From positions 2,078,501 to 2,142,500 of the forward strand of contig NZ_CP120849.1 in NCBI RefSeq assembly GCF_029581355.1: a DNA stretch of 64,000 nt. Reading direction: 5' to 3'. Each line of letters starts with the position of its first letter. Position 1 is the first letter of the stretch. This stretch comes from Parabacteroides chongii. GTDB lineage: Bacteria > Bacteroidota > Bacteroidia > Bacteroidales > Tannerellaceae. Below are positions 25,862 to 33,554 of this stretch, in pieces. Position numbers and translations under genes: made by a program. The notes under the pieces are model-generated. The model worked only from the letters and a program-made list of their open reading frames with translations. It was not told where the DNA came from and ran no database searches.

Positions 25862-26971
25862 TTATTTTACTTGTGTTCCTTCACGTACCAATCCGGCTCC
25901 TTCGGATACAATTTCTTCACCCACTTTGAGTCCGTCAAGTACGATATATTCGCGGCCGTCGCTGATTTCGGCTACGGTAATTAATGTAGAAACGGCTTTG
26001 CCATCGACTACTTTGTAAACAAGGGTTTTATCTTGCAAACGAACCGTTGCGCCTTGCGGGATAACGATGCAGTCTGTGTAGGTTTGCGGAATAAGCACAT
26101 TGCCGGATGCTCCGCTATGGAGCAGGCGGGATTCATTCGGGAATACGGCTCTAACACCTACCGTACCGGTTTGGCGGTCGATCACTCCACTGATGGATTC
26201 AATTTTCCCTTTCTGCTCATAAACAGACTGGTCGTTCAGTTTCAATGTGACTTCCGGCATATTGGCCAACGCTTCATCCATGCTTTTGTACTGACGGCTC
26301 ATGGCCAACAGCTGGTTTTCCGTCATGGAGAAGTACACATACATGTTTGAATTGTCGGAAACAGTTGTCAACGGCTGCGGAATATTGGCACTGACCAATG
26401 CTCCGGCACGATAAGGCAGCATACCGACTACTCCGTCGCTCGGACTTTTTACTTCCGTATAAGAAAGGTTGTTTTGGGCATTTAGCTCCTGTGCCTCTGC
26501 CTGTGCCAGTTGCGCTTTGGCTGTCAGGTAATTGTTCTGGCTTGTTTTCAGATTGAATTCGGAAACAACTTTTTTGGCAAACAGTTCTTTTGTGCTGTTG
26601 TAATTCAATTCGGCAGTACCTAAAGCTGCTTTTGCAACCTCAACGTTGGCTTGAGCCGTTTTCAAAGCTGCCTTATAAGGTACTTGGTCGATTACAAAAA
26701 GTAACTGTCCTTTTCGTACAACCTGTCCTTCTGTTACGCAGAGTCGTTCGATAGTTCCTGATACTTGCGGATAAATATCTATATCCTGGCGACCGCGAAT
26801 AGACGCTGAATAGGGCATGGTCAGCTCCCTATTGGCTGTTGAAACTTTCATTGTTGCGTAAGACGCTTTCATCTGTGCATCCGACGTCTCTTTTTTACAG
26901 GATGTCATCCACATTGTCGTACAACCAATAATCATCATCAGCTGTATCCATCTTGCTTTTGCTTGTATCAT
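25862..26971 (-). CDS. RND efflux periplasmic adaptor lipoprotein (AcrA/MFP family)
   Basis: 369 residues. Lipoprotein signal with TTMWMTSC (Cys25). Membrane-fusion-protein order is intact: MPYSASIRGRQDIDIYPQVSGTIERLCVTEGQVVRKGQLLFVID (lipoyl half 1), a helical hairpin of about 60 residues (ALKTAQANVEVAKAALGTAE and onward), lipoyl half 2 with VKSPSDGVVGML, a beta-barrel and a membrane-proximal domain. It joins the inner-membrane pump to the outer channel. First gene of the operon; a -7 element (TAATTTTG, minus strand, 26995-27002) and a quasi-palindrome (27031-27050) lie upstream. Confidence 0.94.
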   Translation of the reverse strand: MIQAKARWIQLMMIIGCTTMWMTSCKKETSDAQMKASYATMKVSTANRELTMPYSASIRGRQDIDIYPQVSGTIERLCVTEGQVVRKGQLLFVIDQVPYKAALKTAQANVEVAKAALGTAELNYNSTKELFAKKVVSEFNLKTSQNNYLTAKAQLAQAEAQELNAQNNLSYTEVKSPSDGVVGMLPYRAGALVSANIPQPLTTVSDNSNMYVYFSMTENQLLAMSRQYKSMDEALANMPEVTLKLNDQSVYEQKGKIESISGVIDRQTGTVGVRAVFPNESRLLHSGASGNVLIPQTYTDCIVIPQGATVRLQDKTLVYKVVDGKAVSTLITVAEISDGREYIVLDGLKVGEEIVSEGAGLVREGTQVK

Positions 26972-26994
26972 ATGTCTTAATTTGTTAAATGCCG

Positions 26995-27050
26995 CAAAAT
27001 TAACAGATAAATGTGGGAAAAAAATTGTCTGAATGTCTATATAGATATTC
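26995..27050 (-). promoter_or_regulatory. Promoter region of the RND operon with a 20-bp quasi-palindrome
   Basis: A -7 element TAATTTTG on the minus strand (26995-27002) lies 23 bp before the adaptor start. About 28 bp further upstream, GAATGTCTATATAGATATTC (27031-27050) matches its reverse complement at 18 of 20 positions. Its length and symmetry suit a TetR- or MarR-type operator. No regulator gene is adjacent. The rest of the gap to 27187 is AT-rich and shows nothing else. Confidence 0.55.
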
Positions 27051-27187
27051 TATATTTATAATATATAGGAATTTTAAGAGAATAAAATCTAATGAAATGA
27101 AATAAATATGTGATATTATTATGTGCATTGTCCGATGCCGGATAAAAAGTTAACTGGTTTTATCTTAGAAGTATGCGAAGAAAGCCG

Positions 27188-27195
27188 TATCTTTG
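27188..27195 (+). promoter_or_regulatory. -7 promoter element of the U32-thioesterase-dprA operon
   Basis: TATCTTTG, 27 bp before the chosen TTG start of the U32 gene. No TTG at -33 is evident. Confidence 0.55.
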
Positions 27196-27222
27196 TGGTT
27201 TCTAATTTAAAACCAAACAGCT

Positions 27223-28479
27223 TTGAACGAGAAAGATTTTGAAATAATGGCGCCGGTCGGCTCGTATGAGTCGTTGATGGCAGCTATCCAGGGAGGAGCC
27301 GACTCCATCTACTTCGGCATTGAAGGACTGAATATGCGTTCGCGCTCTTCCAATAATTTCACCACGGACGATTTGCGTAAGATTGTCTCCATCTGTAAGG
27401 AACACAGCATTAAGAGTTATTTGACGGTTAATACGGTTATTTACGGGGAAGACCTGGCATTGATGCGTGAAATTATCGATGCGGCAAAGGAAGCGGAAGT
27501 CTCTGCAATTATTGCGGCAGACGTGGCAGCCATGAGCTATGCGAACCGGATCGGGCAGGAAGTTCACCTGTCTACCCAGCTGAATATATCGAATGTGGAG
27601 GCGCTGAAGTTCTATGCCCAGTTTGCCGATGTGGTGGTGCTGGCGCGCGAATTGAATCTGAAACAGGTAGCCGAAATCTACAAACAGATTGTAGAACAGC
27701 AGATAACCGGTCCGAGAGGCGAACTGATCCGTATCGAGATGTTTGCCCACGGTGCCTTGTGTATGGCTGTTTCCGGTAAATGCTATTTGAGCCTGCATGA
27801 AATGAATGCGTCTGCCAACCGGGGTGCTTGCATGCAGATCTGCCGCCGCGGATATACGGTGAAAGATAAGGACAGCAACATCGAACTGGATATAGAAAAT
27901 CAATATATCATGTCGCCCAAAGACCTGAAAACGATCCATTTCATGAACAAGATGATGGATGCAGGCGTGCGGGTATTCAAGATCGAAGGCCGTGCCCGCG
28001 GACCGGAATATGTGCGTCTCGTGACTGAATGTTATAAAGAAGCAGTGAAGGCTTATTGCAGTGGAACATATGATGAAGAAAAGATCGCCGTCTGGGACGA
28101 GCGTCTGAAAAGCGTCTTCAACCGGGGCTTTTGGGACGGCTATTATCTGGGACAGCGTTTGGGTGAATGGAGCAGCAAGTATGGTTCCGGTTCGACCAAA
28201 AAGAAAGTATATGTGGCGAAAGGCATCAAATACTTCAGCGGCATCGGTGTGGCTGAATTTGAAATGGAATCGGGCTCGCTGAAAGCGGGAGATGAGATTC
28301 TGATCACAGGCCCGACAACCGGTGCGGTGATGCAGACCATCGATGAGATACGTGTCGACCTGAAGCCGGTGGAAGAAACCGTAAAAGGCGAGCGTTTCTC
28401 CTTCAAAGTATCTGAAAAGGTACGCCCTTCCGACCGCCTGTATAAAATGGTACCTAACAACGATAAAGAACTGAAATAA
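27223..28479 (+). CDS. U32-family peptidase/hydroxylase-like protein
   Basis: 418 residues from a TTG start; the alternative ATG at 27247 would remove the residues just before the conserved MAPVGSYESL, so TTG is preferred with moderate confidence. U32 signature regions include GADSIYFGIEGLNMR, STQLNISNVEALKFY, VLARELNL, MFAHGALCMAVSGKCYLS and RGACMQICRRGY (conserved Cys residues), MSPKDL and FKIEGRARGPEYV. U32 members act in collagen degradation, ubiquinone synthesis or RNA modification; this one's task is open. It ends in TAATG with the thioesterase gene, so the two are coupled. Confidence 0.85.
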   Translation: MNEKDFEIMAPVGSYESLMAAIQGGADSIYFGIEGLNMRSRSSNNFTTDDLRKIVSICKEHSIKSYLTVNTVIYGEDLALMREIIDAAKEAEVSAIIAADVAAMSYANRIGQEVHLSTQLNISNVEALKFYAQFADVVVLARELNLKQVAEIYKQIVEQQITGPRGELIRIEMFAHGALCMAVSGKCYLSLHEMNASANRGACMQICRRGYTVKDKDSNIELDIENQYIMSPKDLKTIHFMNKMMDAGVRVFKIEGRARGPEYVRLVTECYKEAVKAYCSGTYDEEKIAVWDERLKSVFNRGFWDGYYLGQRLGEWSSKYGSGSTKKKVYVAKGIKYFSGIGVAEFEMESGSLKAGDEILITGPTTGAVMQTIDEIRVDLKPVEETVKGERFSFKVSEKVRPSDRLYKMVPNNDKELK

Positions 28480-28889
28480 TGAAAGAGTATATTTTTAAAC
28501 TGACAGACAAGGTGCGCGACTATGAATGCGACCTGCAGGGAGTAGTGAACAACTCCAACTATCAGCATTATATGGAACATACCCGTCATGAGTTCCTCGA
28601 ATCGCTGGGCGAGAATTTCGGAGCCATGCACGATAAAGGGGTGGACGGCTTCGTCTCTCATGTGGAGATCGATTATAAAACATCCTTGAAGAGCGGCGAC
28701 AGTTATATCTCCTGCCTGAATGTGTATAAGAAAGGCGTGAAACTGGTTTTTGAACAGGATATCTATCGGGCTTCGGACGGTGTGCTGGCTACCAAAGGGA
28801 AAGTTGAGTCTGTTGTTGTGCAGGACGGCAAGCTGACCCGCGGCGAATATTTCGACGAAATGCTTAAAAGGATACAGGATAAACTATGA
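28479..28889 (+). CDS. Acyl-CoA thioesterase, hotdog fold (4HBT family)
   Basis: 136 residues. The hotdog motif YECDLQGVVNNSNYQHYMEHTRHEFLE (residues about 14-40) has the family pattern D-x-x-G-x-V-x-N-x-x-Y-x-x-x-x-E seen in 4-hydroxybenzoyl-CoA-type and FadM/YbgC-like thioesterases. The strands that follow (FVSHVEIDYKTSLKSGD, LVFEQDIYRASDGVLATKGKVESV) complete one domain. It hydrolyses acyl-CoA thioesters in the cytoplasm; chain preference unknown. The start codon overlaps the U32 stop by one base, and dprA follows after 8 bp. Confidence 0.88.
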   Translation: MKEYIFKLTDKVRDYECDLQGVVNNSNYQHYMEHTRHEFLESLGENFGAMHDKGVDGFVSHVEIDYKTSLKSGDSYISCLNVYKKGVKLVFEQDIYRASDGVLATKGKVESVVVQDGKLTRGEYFDEMLKRIQDKL

Positions 28890-28897
28890 GATAGATT

Positions 28898-30007
28898 ATG
28901 ACAGACAACCGGATTTACCAAATTGGCTTAACTATGATAAACGGGGTAGGAGATATCCTGGCCCGTCAGCTTCTGCAAACCTGTGGTGATGCGGAAGCCG
29001 TTTTTACGGAGACACAACATGTATTGGAGAAGATTCCGGGTTTCGGTTCGGCTACGGCCGCTGCTGTCAAACGCCCGGAAGTCCTTCTGCAAGCGGAAAA
29101 AGAGTTAGCCTTTATCGAAAAGAACCAGCTCACCTGTTATTTCCTGACAGATGAGAATTACCCGAAACGTTTGAAGGAGTGCTCTGATGCTCCGGTGCTT
29201 CTCTATTTTAAAGGCGGTGCCGATCTGAATGCTTCTCGTATTATCAGTATTGTTGGAACCCGTCATGCAACGGAGTATGGCAGGGCGATGACGGACGAAC
29301 TGGTACACACCCTTTCGCTTTCTATCCCGAACTTACTGATCGTAAGCGGACTGGCTTATGGTATCGACGTATGTGCCCATCGGGCTGCGCTTAAAGCGAA
29401 CTTGCCGACGGTAGGTGTGCTGGCTCACGGGTTGGATCGTATTTATCCGCCTTCGCATCGTTCCGTAGCAGTGGATATGTTGGACCGCGGAGGTTTGCTG
29501 ACCGAATTTCGTAGTGGAACGGAACCGGATAAGCCGAACTTTGTACGGCGTAACCGGATTGTTGCCGGTATGGCGGATGCGACGGTCGTGATAGAATCTG
29601 CCGAGAAAGGCGGCTCGCTGATCACTGCCGATCTTGCTTTCTCCTATGGACGGGATGTCTACGCATTTCCCGGTCGGGTAAACGATCTCCATTCGAAAGG
29701 CTGCAATGCCTTGATCCGGCAGAATAAGGCTGGGCTGATAACTTCCGCTTCCGACCTTATCTCGGCGCTTTGCTGGGATATAAAGGAAACAGCTTCTTCC
29801 CTCCCTGTTCAGACTGAATTGTTTTTCGGGGAAGATGAGCGGACAGCACCGGTAATAACCGTTCTCCGTGAAAGAGGCGAGATGCATATCGACCAACTGG
29901 CTGTTGCATTGAATCTGCCTGTCCGTGAACTGTCATCTTTACTCTTTGAACTGGAGATGAACGGTTTGATCAGGACTTTGCCGGGAAATATCTACCGGCT
30001 TGCCTAA
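28898..30007 (+). CDS. dprA: DNA-processing protein DprA
   Basis: 369 residues. It binds single-stranded DNA entering the cell and loads RecA during natural transformation. The N-terminal helix-hairpin-helix-like region (MINGVGDILARQLLQ, KIPGFGSATAAAVK) is followed by the Rossmann-like domain with SIVGTRHATEYGR, IVSGLAYGIDVCAHRAAL, TVGVLAHGLDRIYPPSHR, FVRRNRIVAGMADATVVIESAEKGGSLITADLA and VYAFPGRVNDLHSKGCNALIRQNKA. The C-terminal winged helix (IDQLAVALNLPVRELSSLLFELEMNGLI) is also present. Last gene of the operon; a nested hairpin follows. Confidence 0.95.
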   Translation: MTDNRIYQIGLTMINGVGDILARQLLQTCGDAEAVFTETQHVLEKIPGFGSATAAAVKRPEVLLQAEKELAFIEKNQLTCYFLTDENYPKRLKECSDAPVLLYFKGGADLNASRIISIVGTRHATEYGRAMTDELVHTLSLSIPNLLIVSGLAYGIDVCAHRAALKANLPTVGVLAHGLDRIYPPSHRSVAVDMLDRGGLLTEFRSGTEPDKPNFVRRNRIVAGMADATVVIESAEKGGSLITADLAFSYGRDVYAFPGRVNDLHSKGCNALIRQNKAGLITSASDLISALCWDIKETASSLPVQTELFFGEDERTAPVITVLRERGEMHIDQLAVALNLPVRELSSLLFELEMNGLIRTLPGNIYRLA

Positions 30008-30012
30008 CGGTT

Positions 30013-30070
30013 ACATCTCATAACTTATTTCAATTAAAACAACCGCCTGTTTATATTGTTTTAGAGATGT
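30013..30070 (+). terminator. Nested inverted repeats after dprA
   Basis: ACATCTC (30013-30019) pairs with GAGATGT (30064-30070) and, inside it, AAAACAA (30036-30042) with TTGTTTT (30056-30062). No T-run follows, so its role as terminator is uncertain. Confidence 0.4.
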
Positions 30071-30082
30071 TGATTGTTTCTT

Positions 30083-30112
30083 TTGTGTAAACAGGAAGTA
30101 TCTTTATCTTTG
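30083..30112 (+). promoter_or_regulatory. Promoter of the HipA-like/DUF3037 pair
   Basis: TTG at 30083-30085, 19-bp spacer, TATCTTTG at 30105-30112: a complete Bacteroidetes promoter 16 bp before the ATG at 30129. Confidence 0.75.
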
Positions 30113-30128
30113 TCAAAAGCATTTGAAT

Positions 30129-30911
30129 ATGGAATTGCGAACAGCGAATGTGATCAGATATATTATGCCTTTACGGGAAGGCGGTTCGTTGCCGGCTTTG
30201 GCTGAAGCCGACGATGAATATAAATATGTAGTAAAGTTCCGTGGCGCCGGTCATGGAACCAAAGCGCTTATTGCCGAACTGATCGGTGGTGAAGTCGCAC
30301 GTGCACTGGGCTTTCGTGTTCCGGAGCTGGTCTTCCTAAATCTGGATGAGGCTTTCGGACGAACGGAAGGTGATGAGGAGATACAGGATTTGTTACAGGC
30401 GAGCCGTGGTCTGAACCTGGGATTACATTTCCTGTCGGGCGCACTGACATTCGATCCGGTAGTTAATAAGGTAGGAGAAAAGCTGGCCTCGCAGATCGTC
30501 TGGCTGGATGCCTTGCTGACCAACGTGGACCGTACGACCCGCAATACCAATATGCTGATGTGGCATAAGGAATTGTGGCTGATTGATCATGGTGCATCGC
30601 TTTACTTCCATTATTCATGGTCGAACTGGCACAAACACGCTTTGAGTCCGTTTATCCAGATCAAGGATCATGCTTTGTTGCCGGAGGCCGGTAAGCTGGA
30701 AGAAGTGAATGCCGAGTTCGAACGTTTGCTTACTCCGGAAAAGGTTCGTGAGATCGTCTCCCTGATTCCGGACGACTGGCTGCATTGGAGTGAAAGTCCC
30801 GGTACGCCGCAGGAGATAAGAGAAGTCTATATTGAATTTTTGACAGAAAGGATTCCCCATTCCGAAACATTTATAAAAGAAGCACAAGATGCAAGGAAAG
30901 CACTTATATGA
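30129..30911 (+). CDS. HipA-family kinase-like protein
   Basis: 260 residues from the ATG at 30129; a TTG two codons upstream is possible. The N-terminal lobe has YVVKFRGAGHGTKALIAELIGGEVARALGFRVPE, with the Lys and Glu expected for ATP binding. The catalytic part has DALLTNVDRTTRNTNML and LWLIDHGASLYF, corresponding to the kinase D-x-x-x-x-N and metal-binding D-x-G-like motifs. It lacks the N-terminal HipA domain and a HipB antitoxin gene, so it is not a classical toxin-antitoxin pair. It overlaps the DUF3037 gene by 23 bp, a linkage I recall from many bacterial genomes; the function is unknown. Confidence 0.82.
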   Translation: MELRTANVIRYIMPLREGGSLPALAEADDEYKYVVKFRGAGHGTKALIAELIGGEVARALGFRVPELVFLNLDEAFGRTEGDEEIQDLLQASRGLNLGLHFLSGALTFDPVVNKVGEKLASQIVWLDALLTNVDRTTRNTNMLMWHKELWLIDHGASLYFHYSWSNWHKHALSPFIQIKDHALLPEAGKLEEVNAEFERLLTPEKVREIVSLIPDDWLHWSESPGTPQEIREVYIEFLTERIPHSETFIKEAQDARKALI

Positions 30912-31272
30912 ATACGCCGTTATCCGTTTTGTTCCCCGGGTGGAACGTGAGGAGTTTATTAATGTAGGTATTATCATGTTCTCGAAACAGGCCCGCTTTA
31001 TAAAGGCGCGTTATCAGGTGGACGAGAAGAAGCTCCGTCTGTTTTCCTCAGAGCTGGATATGGATTCGTTGTATGCTGCTCTGAAAGTATTCGATCATAT
31101 CTGTTCGGGGGCAAAGAGCGCAGGTCCTATCGCTGCCATGGATATCCCTGAACGTTTCCGCTGGCTGACGGCTGTGCGCAGTTCTTCGATACAGACATCC
31201 CGTCCGCATCCCGGCTTTTCCTGCGATCTGGAGGCGACGTTCGAGAAGCTGTATGCCGAGTTGGTGATCTAG
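30889..31272 (+). CDS. DUF3037 family protein
   Basis: 127 residues. The start YEYAVIRFVPRVEREEFINVGIIMFS is the hallmark of DUF3037, followed by RYQVDEKKLRLF and a C-terminal segment RPHPGFSCDLEATFEKLYAELV. No catalytic motif is obvious. The gene overlaps the kinase-like gene by 23 bp, which implies translational coupling and a joint function. It might be an antitoxin, a substrate or an adaptor of the kinase; nothing in the sequence decides this. Confidence 0.85.
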   Translation: MQGKHLYEYAVIRFVPRVEREEFINVGIIMFSKQARFIKARYQVDEKKLRLFSSELDMDSLYAALKVFDHICSGAKSAGPIAAMDIPERFRWLTAVRSSSIQTSRPHPGFSCDLEATFEKLYAELVI

Positions 31273-31416
31273 TCTATATCGGATATTTCAGCAAAGAAAG
31301 TCTATTTTAATTGTTAATTTTAGCAGTTTTTGCCAGTATTGTATATAGTTTTATTTTAGCTAACACTTTTTGGCGAAAGAGGCTTTTGCACTTAACATAT
31401 ATTGTCTGTAAAAAGC
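31273..31416. other. AT-rich intergenic stretch upstream of small RNA A
   Basis: No reading frame, repeat or RNA structure recognised before the small-RNA promoter that begins at 31417. Confidence 0.5.
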
Positions 31417-31447
31417 TTGACAAATGCTTGCTGTAGGCGTATCTTTG
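31417..31447 (+). promoter_or_regulatory. Promoter of small RNA A
   Basis: TTG (31417-31419) and TATCTTTG (31440-31447) are separated by 20 bp. No start codon with an extended frame follows, so the transcript is taken to be non-coding. Confidence 0.75.
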
Positions 31448-31453
31448 TACTGT

Positions 31454-31563
31454 GGTTTTTTCATAATAGTATTAGATTTAAGGTTAACAAAGTTTGATTA
31501 GGGCTTGTCGTGAGACAGGCTTTAATTGTTTATGGAGGTTTGCTATCGGAGCAAACCTTTTTT
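31454..31563 (+). ncRNA. Predicted small RNA A, about 110 nt
   Basis: Bounded by a Bacteroidetes promoter and a strong terminator. The 5' block at 31456-31490 (TTTTTTCATAATAG, TAGATTTAAGGTTAACAA) is almost the same as in the minus-strand RNA at 15163-15284. Next comes a 6-bp hairpin GCTTGT/ACAGGC (31503-31508 with 31515-31520) with loop CGTGAG, also found in the second RNA. The 3' end is a 9-bp stem AGGTTTGCT/AGCAAACCT with loop and six Ts. Conserved 5' end plus divergent 3' end is the pattern of a paralogous trans-acting sRNA family. It lies in a 497-bp gap between DUF3037 and an SRPBCC gene. Confidence 0.8.
31536..31563 (+). terminator. Intrinsic terminator of small RNA A
   Basis: AGGTTTGCT (31536-31544) pairs with AGCAAACCT (31550-31558), loop ATCGG, followed by a run of Ts to 31563. 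Confidence 0.88.
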
Positions 31564-31721
31564 GTTTATACGATCCGAATATTTTTTCCGGAATAAGGAA
31601 TTGAAATGAACTTTTGTTTTTTATTCCCTGTATATGAAATAAAGAAACCGGGACCAGGGGAGACGGGAAAAGGAGGTATTAATTTTATCCGTAATGTTTC
31701 TGTTATGTTCTTTTAATTGGT

Positions 31722-31729
31722 TACATTTG
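31722..31729 (+). promoter_or_regulatory. -7 promoter element of the SRPBCC gene
   Basis: TACATTTG, 40 bp before the ATG at 31770. The stretch 31564-31721 holds nothing else I recognise. Confidence 0.5.
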
Positions 31730-31769
31730 CGAAAGATCAGTGATTCAGTTATTTAGAAATTAGATTATA

Positions 31770-32282
31770 ATGATGTCCTTTTTTATTTACTTTTTTATTA
31801 TTGTGGTGGGGATTGTGGCTTTGATTTGTATTGTTGGCCTTCTTCTGCCGAATGAAAGAACCGCAACCAGCGAATGCTATTACAATGCATCGCCGGAAAA
31901 GGTTTATAATGCGCTGACGAATAACGCAGATTGTGGTTATCGCAGCGATTTGGAAAAGGTTGTCATTATAGAAGAAAATGATGGGATAGAAGTTTGGGAC
32001 GAGATCGCGAAGAATGGTTCCGTCATCCGTTTCCGGACAGCCAATAAACAGCCTTATTCGTTGTATGAGTTTGATATTATCCGGGGGAACGGATTCACCG
32101 GCCATTGGAAAGGTGAATTGAAGTCAACCAGTACAGGCGGAACGCATTTTACATCAACGGAAACCATTCGGATAAAAAATCCTATCATCAAACTCCTTTC
32201 TTACTTGTTTTTCGATCTGGAGAAGTTCATGCATACCTATCAAAATGACCTGCGGGTGAAGTTGAGTGAGGATATTGCATAA
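31770..32282 (+). CDS. Membrane-anchored SRPBCC-fold protein
   Basis: 170 residues. An N-terminal helix (about 2-25, FFIYFFIIVVGIVALICIVGLLL) is followed by PNERTATSECYYNASPEKVYNALTNNADCGYRSDLEKVVI, the start typical of START/SRPBCC ligand-binding domains, and by WKGELKSTSTGGTHFTSTETIRI with the final amphipathic helix LEKFMHTYQNDLRVKLSEDI. SRPBCC proteins bind hydrophobic ligands; the ligand is unknown. A second Met codon directly follows the first. It is convergent with the amide-hydrolase gene, with a shared hairpin between them. Confidence 0.75.
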   Translation: MMSFFIYFFIIVVGIVALICIVGLLLPNERTATSECYYNASPEKVYNALTNNADCGYRSDLEKVVIIEENDGIEVWDEIAKNGSVIRFRTANKQPYSLYEFDIIRGNGFTGHWKGELKSTSTGGTHFTSTETIRIKNPIIKLLSYLFFDLEKFMHTYQNDLRVKLSEDIA

Positions 32283-32286
32283 AAAA

Positions 32287-32305
32287 GGGAGCTTAATGAG
32301 CTCCC
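32287..32305 (-). terminator. Intrinsic terminator of the amide-hydrolase gene
   Basis: GGGAGCT-TAATG-AGCTCCC, a perfect 7-bp stem, followed on the minus strand by TTTTTT. The stop codon of the minus-strand gene (32293-32295) lies inside the hairpin. The 3' end of the convergent SRPBCC gene is 4 bp away. Confidence 0.85.
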
Positions 32306-33342
32306 AGGAATTTAAAAGGTTTAGTAGTAACAAACTGATCTGCCGTATTACCGGCATACGTTTTGCTGCTCACGAGATCCAGCATTTTCACGGGTGCCTT
32401 TTCTGAAAAATCCACATCCTTGAGATCCACCCAGAAGATATTGGGATGGATAGTCGATTCATAATAATAGACTTTATTTTTCTGATCGGAGACCGTTCTC
32501 CATATCGTCGATGAAATATTCGGCTGGTCAGGTGTTGTGATTCCTAACGGAACAGATGTGTTGCGGATCACACTGAATACGCTTGCCACTGCTGTACGCA
32601 TGTCTTCTACTTTCGGGATGGCATTGATATAGAAAGAAGCACGTACAAAACGGTCGGCAGCCCGGTTGGTTCCGGGTAAGAAAGTCGTCCCTCCGATGTT
32701 CTTCCAGTAATCGTCCAAAGCCAACTGCTGATCGAAAACAGGTGAGTTTGTCATGACCTGGTAGGATTTGTCGTGATGGATGTTTAACTTGCCGTTTACA
32801 TATTCAAAGATTGCATTGTCACCTTTATCGTCAGAGATGGAAAGATGCAATGTCGCCATCCGGGTACCATCCGGCATCATATCCGATACCACTTCAAATG
32901 TTCCTTTTTCGACAAAAGTGACCGCTTCGTCTACTGTTGCAAAATTATCCAGCATATATTGGACCCATGCAGCAATGGATAATCCCGGTTTCTTTCCGTC
33001 CCATTGTGGGTATTCCGATTCAGCCAGCCAAAGTAGGTTGGCTACCAGTCCTTTTTCATTCATTCCGTCCGTACTGCAGATATCGTAGGCTGAAGTCACT
33101 ACACTGCCATATTTGGAAGTCCATTCCAGAGGATTTTTACCTATTTCGCCGTTACGCTGCATTCCCCGCGGAAATATCCAAAGGTTGCTGCGGGTGTCTT
33201 CTTTCCAGTCCATGGTCCGTCCCGTCAATACTGTATTATCTTTTCCCTGATAGACAACTCTGGTGCAGGCATCTGCCGGATTAAACTGTGCACTAGCCGT
33301 GATTGCAGCCAGCGCTATTCCCCATTTCTTAATGTGTCTCAT
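32293..33342 (-). CDS. Linear amide C-N hydrolase, choloylglycine hydrolase / penicillin V acylase family
   Basis: 349 residues, Ntn-hydrolase. Signal peptide ends at ADA, exposing the nucleophile Cys26 (CTRVVYQG) as the new N-terminus. Other active-site segments are GRTMDWKED (Arg42, Asp45), TSAYDICSTDGMNEKGL, MTNSPVFDQQLALDDYW (Asn of the oxyanion site) and TIWRTVSDQKNKVYYYEST. The family includes bile salt hydrolases and penicillin V acylases, and members in gut Bacteroidales deconjugate bile acids, so bile salt hydrolysis is plausible but not provable from the sequence. A -7 element TACTTTTG (minus, 33466-33473) gives a leader of more than 100 nt containing a 7-bp hairpin. Confidence 0.88.
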   Translation of the reverse strand: MRHIKKWGIALAAITASAQFNPADACTRVVYQGKDNTVLTGRTMDWKEDTRSNLWIFPRGMQRNGEIGKNPLEWTSKYGSVVTSAYDICSTDGMNEKGLVANLLWLAESEYPQWDGKKPGLSIAAWVQYMLDNFATVDEAVTFVEKGTFEVVSDMMPDGTRMATLHLSISDDKGDNAIFEYVNGKLNIHHDKSYQVMTNSPVFDQQLALDDYWKNIGGTTFLPGTNRAADRFVRASFYINAIPKVEDMRTAVASVFSVIRNTSVPLGITTPDQPNISSTIWRTVSDQKNKVYYYESTIHPNIFWVDLKDVDFSEKAPVKMLDLVSSKTYAGNTADQFVTTKPFKFLGAH

Positions 33343-33348
33343 AACCTT

Positions 33349-33370
33349 ATCGTTTTAATATATAAACGAT
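33349..33370 (-). promoter_or_regulatory. Leader hairpin of the amide-hydrolase mRNA
   Basis: ATCGTTT (33349-33355) pairs with AAACGAT (33364-33370), 8-nt loop, 6 bp upstream of the start codon at 33342 on the minus strand. It is positioned to affect translation initiation. Confidence 0.4.
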
Positions 33371-33465
33371 TTGTCTGTCAGAATGTTTAGAAAAACAGGG
33401 GGTATGGCGAATAATCTTTTGGCCTGCTGTGGAATAGTTTCAATGCTTTCTCCCCATAACAGATG

Positions 33466-33473
33466 CAAAAGTA
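33466..33473 (-). promoter_or_regulatory. -7 promoter element of the amide-hydrolase gene
   Basis: TACTTTTG on the minus strand; predicted leader about 115 nt. No TTG at -33. Confidence 0.45.
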
Positions 33474-33516
33474 ATAAAAAAGTACCTTTTGATGACGTTT
33501 GTGTAGTTAAAAGCAT

Positions 33517-33524
33517 TACTTTTG
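33517..33524 (+). promoter_or_regulatory. -7 promoter element of the FKBP operon
   Basis: TACTTTTG, 30 bp before the ATG at 33555. It is divergent from the amide-hydrolase promoter 50 bp away. Confidence 0.5.
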
Positions 33525-33554
33525 TAGCTTGTAATTAGTTGAAAACGAAAAAGA

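Noticed and set aside
31454..31563. tRNA or riboswitch for the SRPBCC gene
   Set aside because: No cloverleaf; a strong terminator and about 200 bp separate it from that gene, which has its own -7 element, so a free small RNA is more likely.
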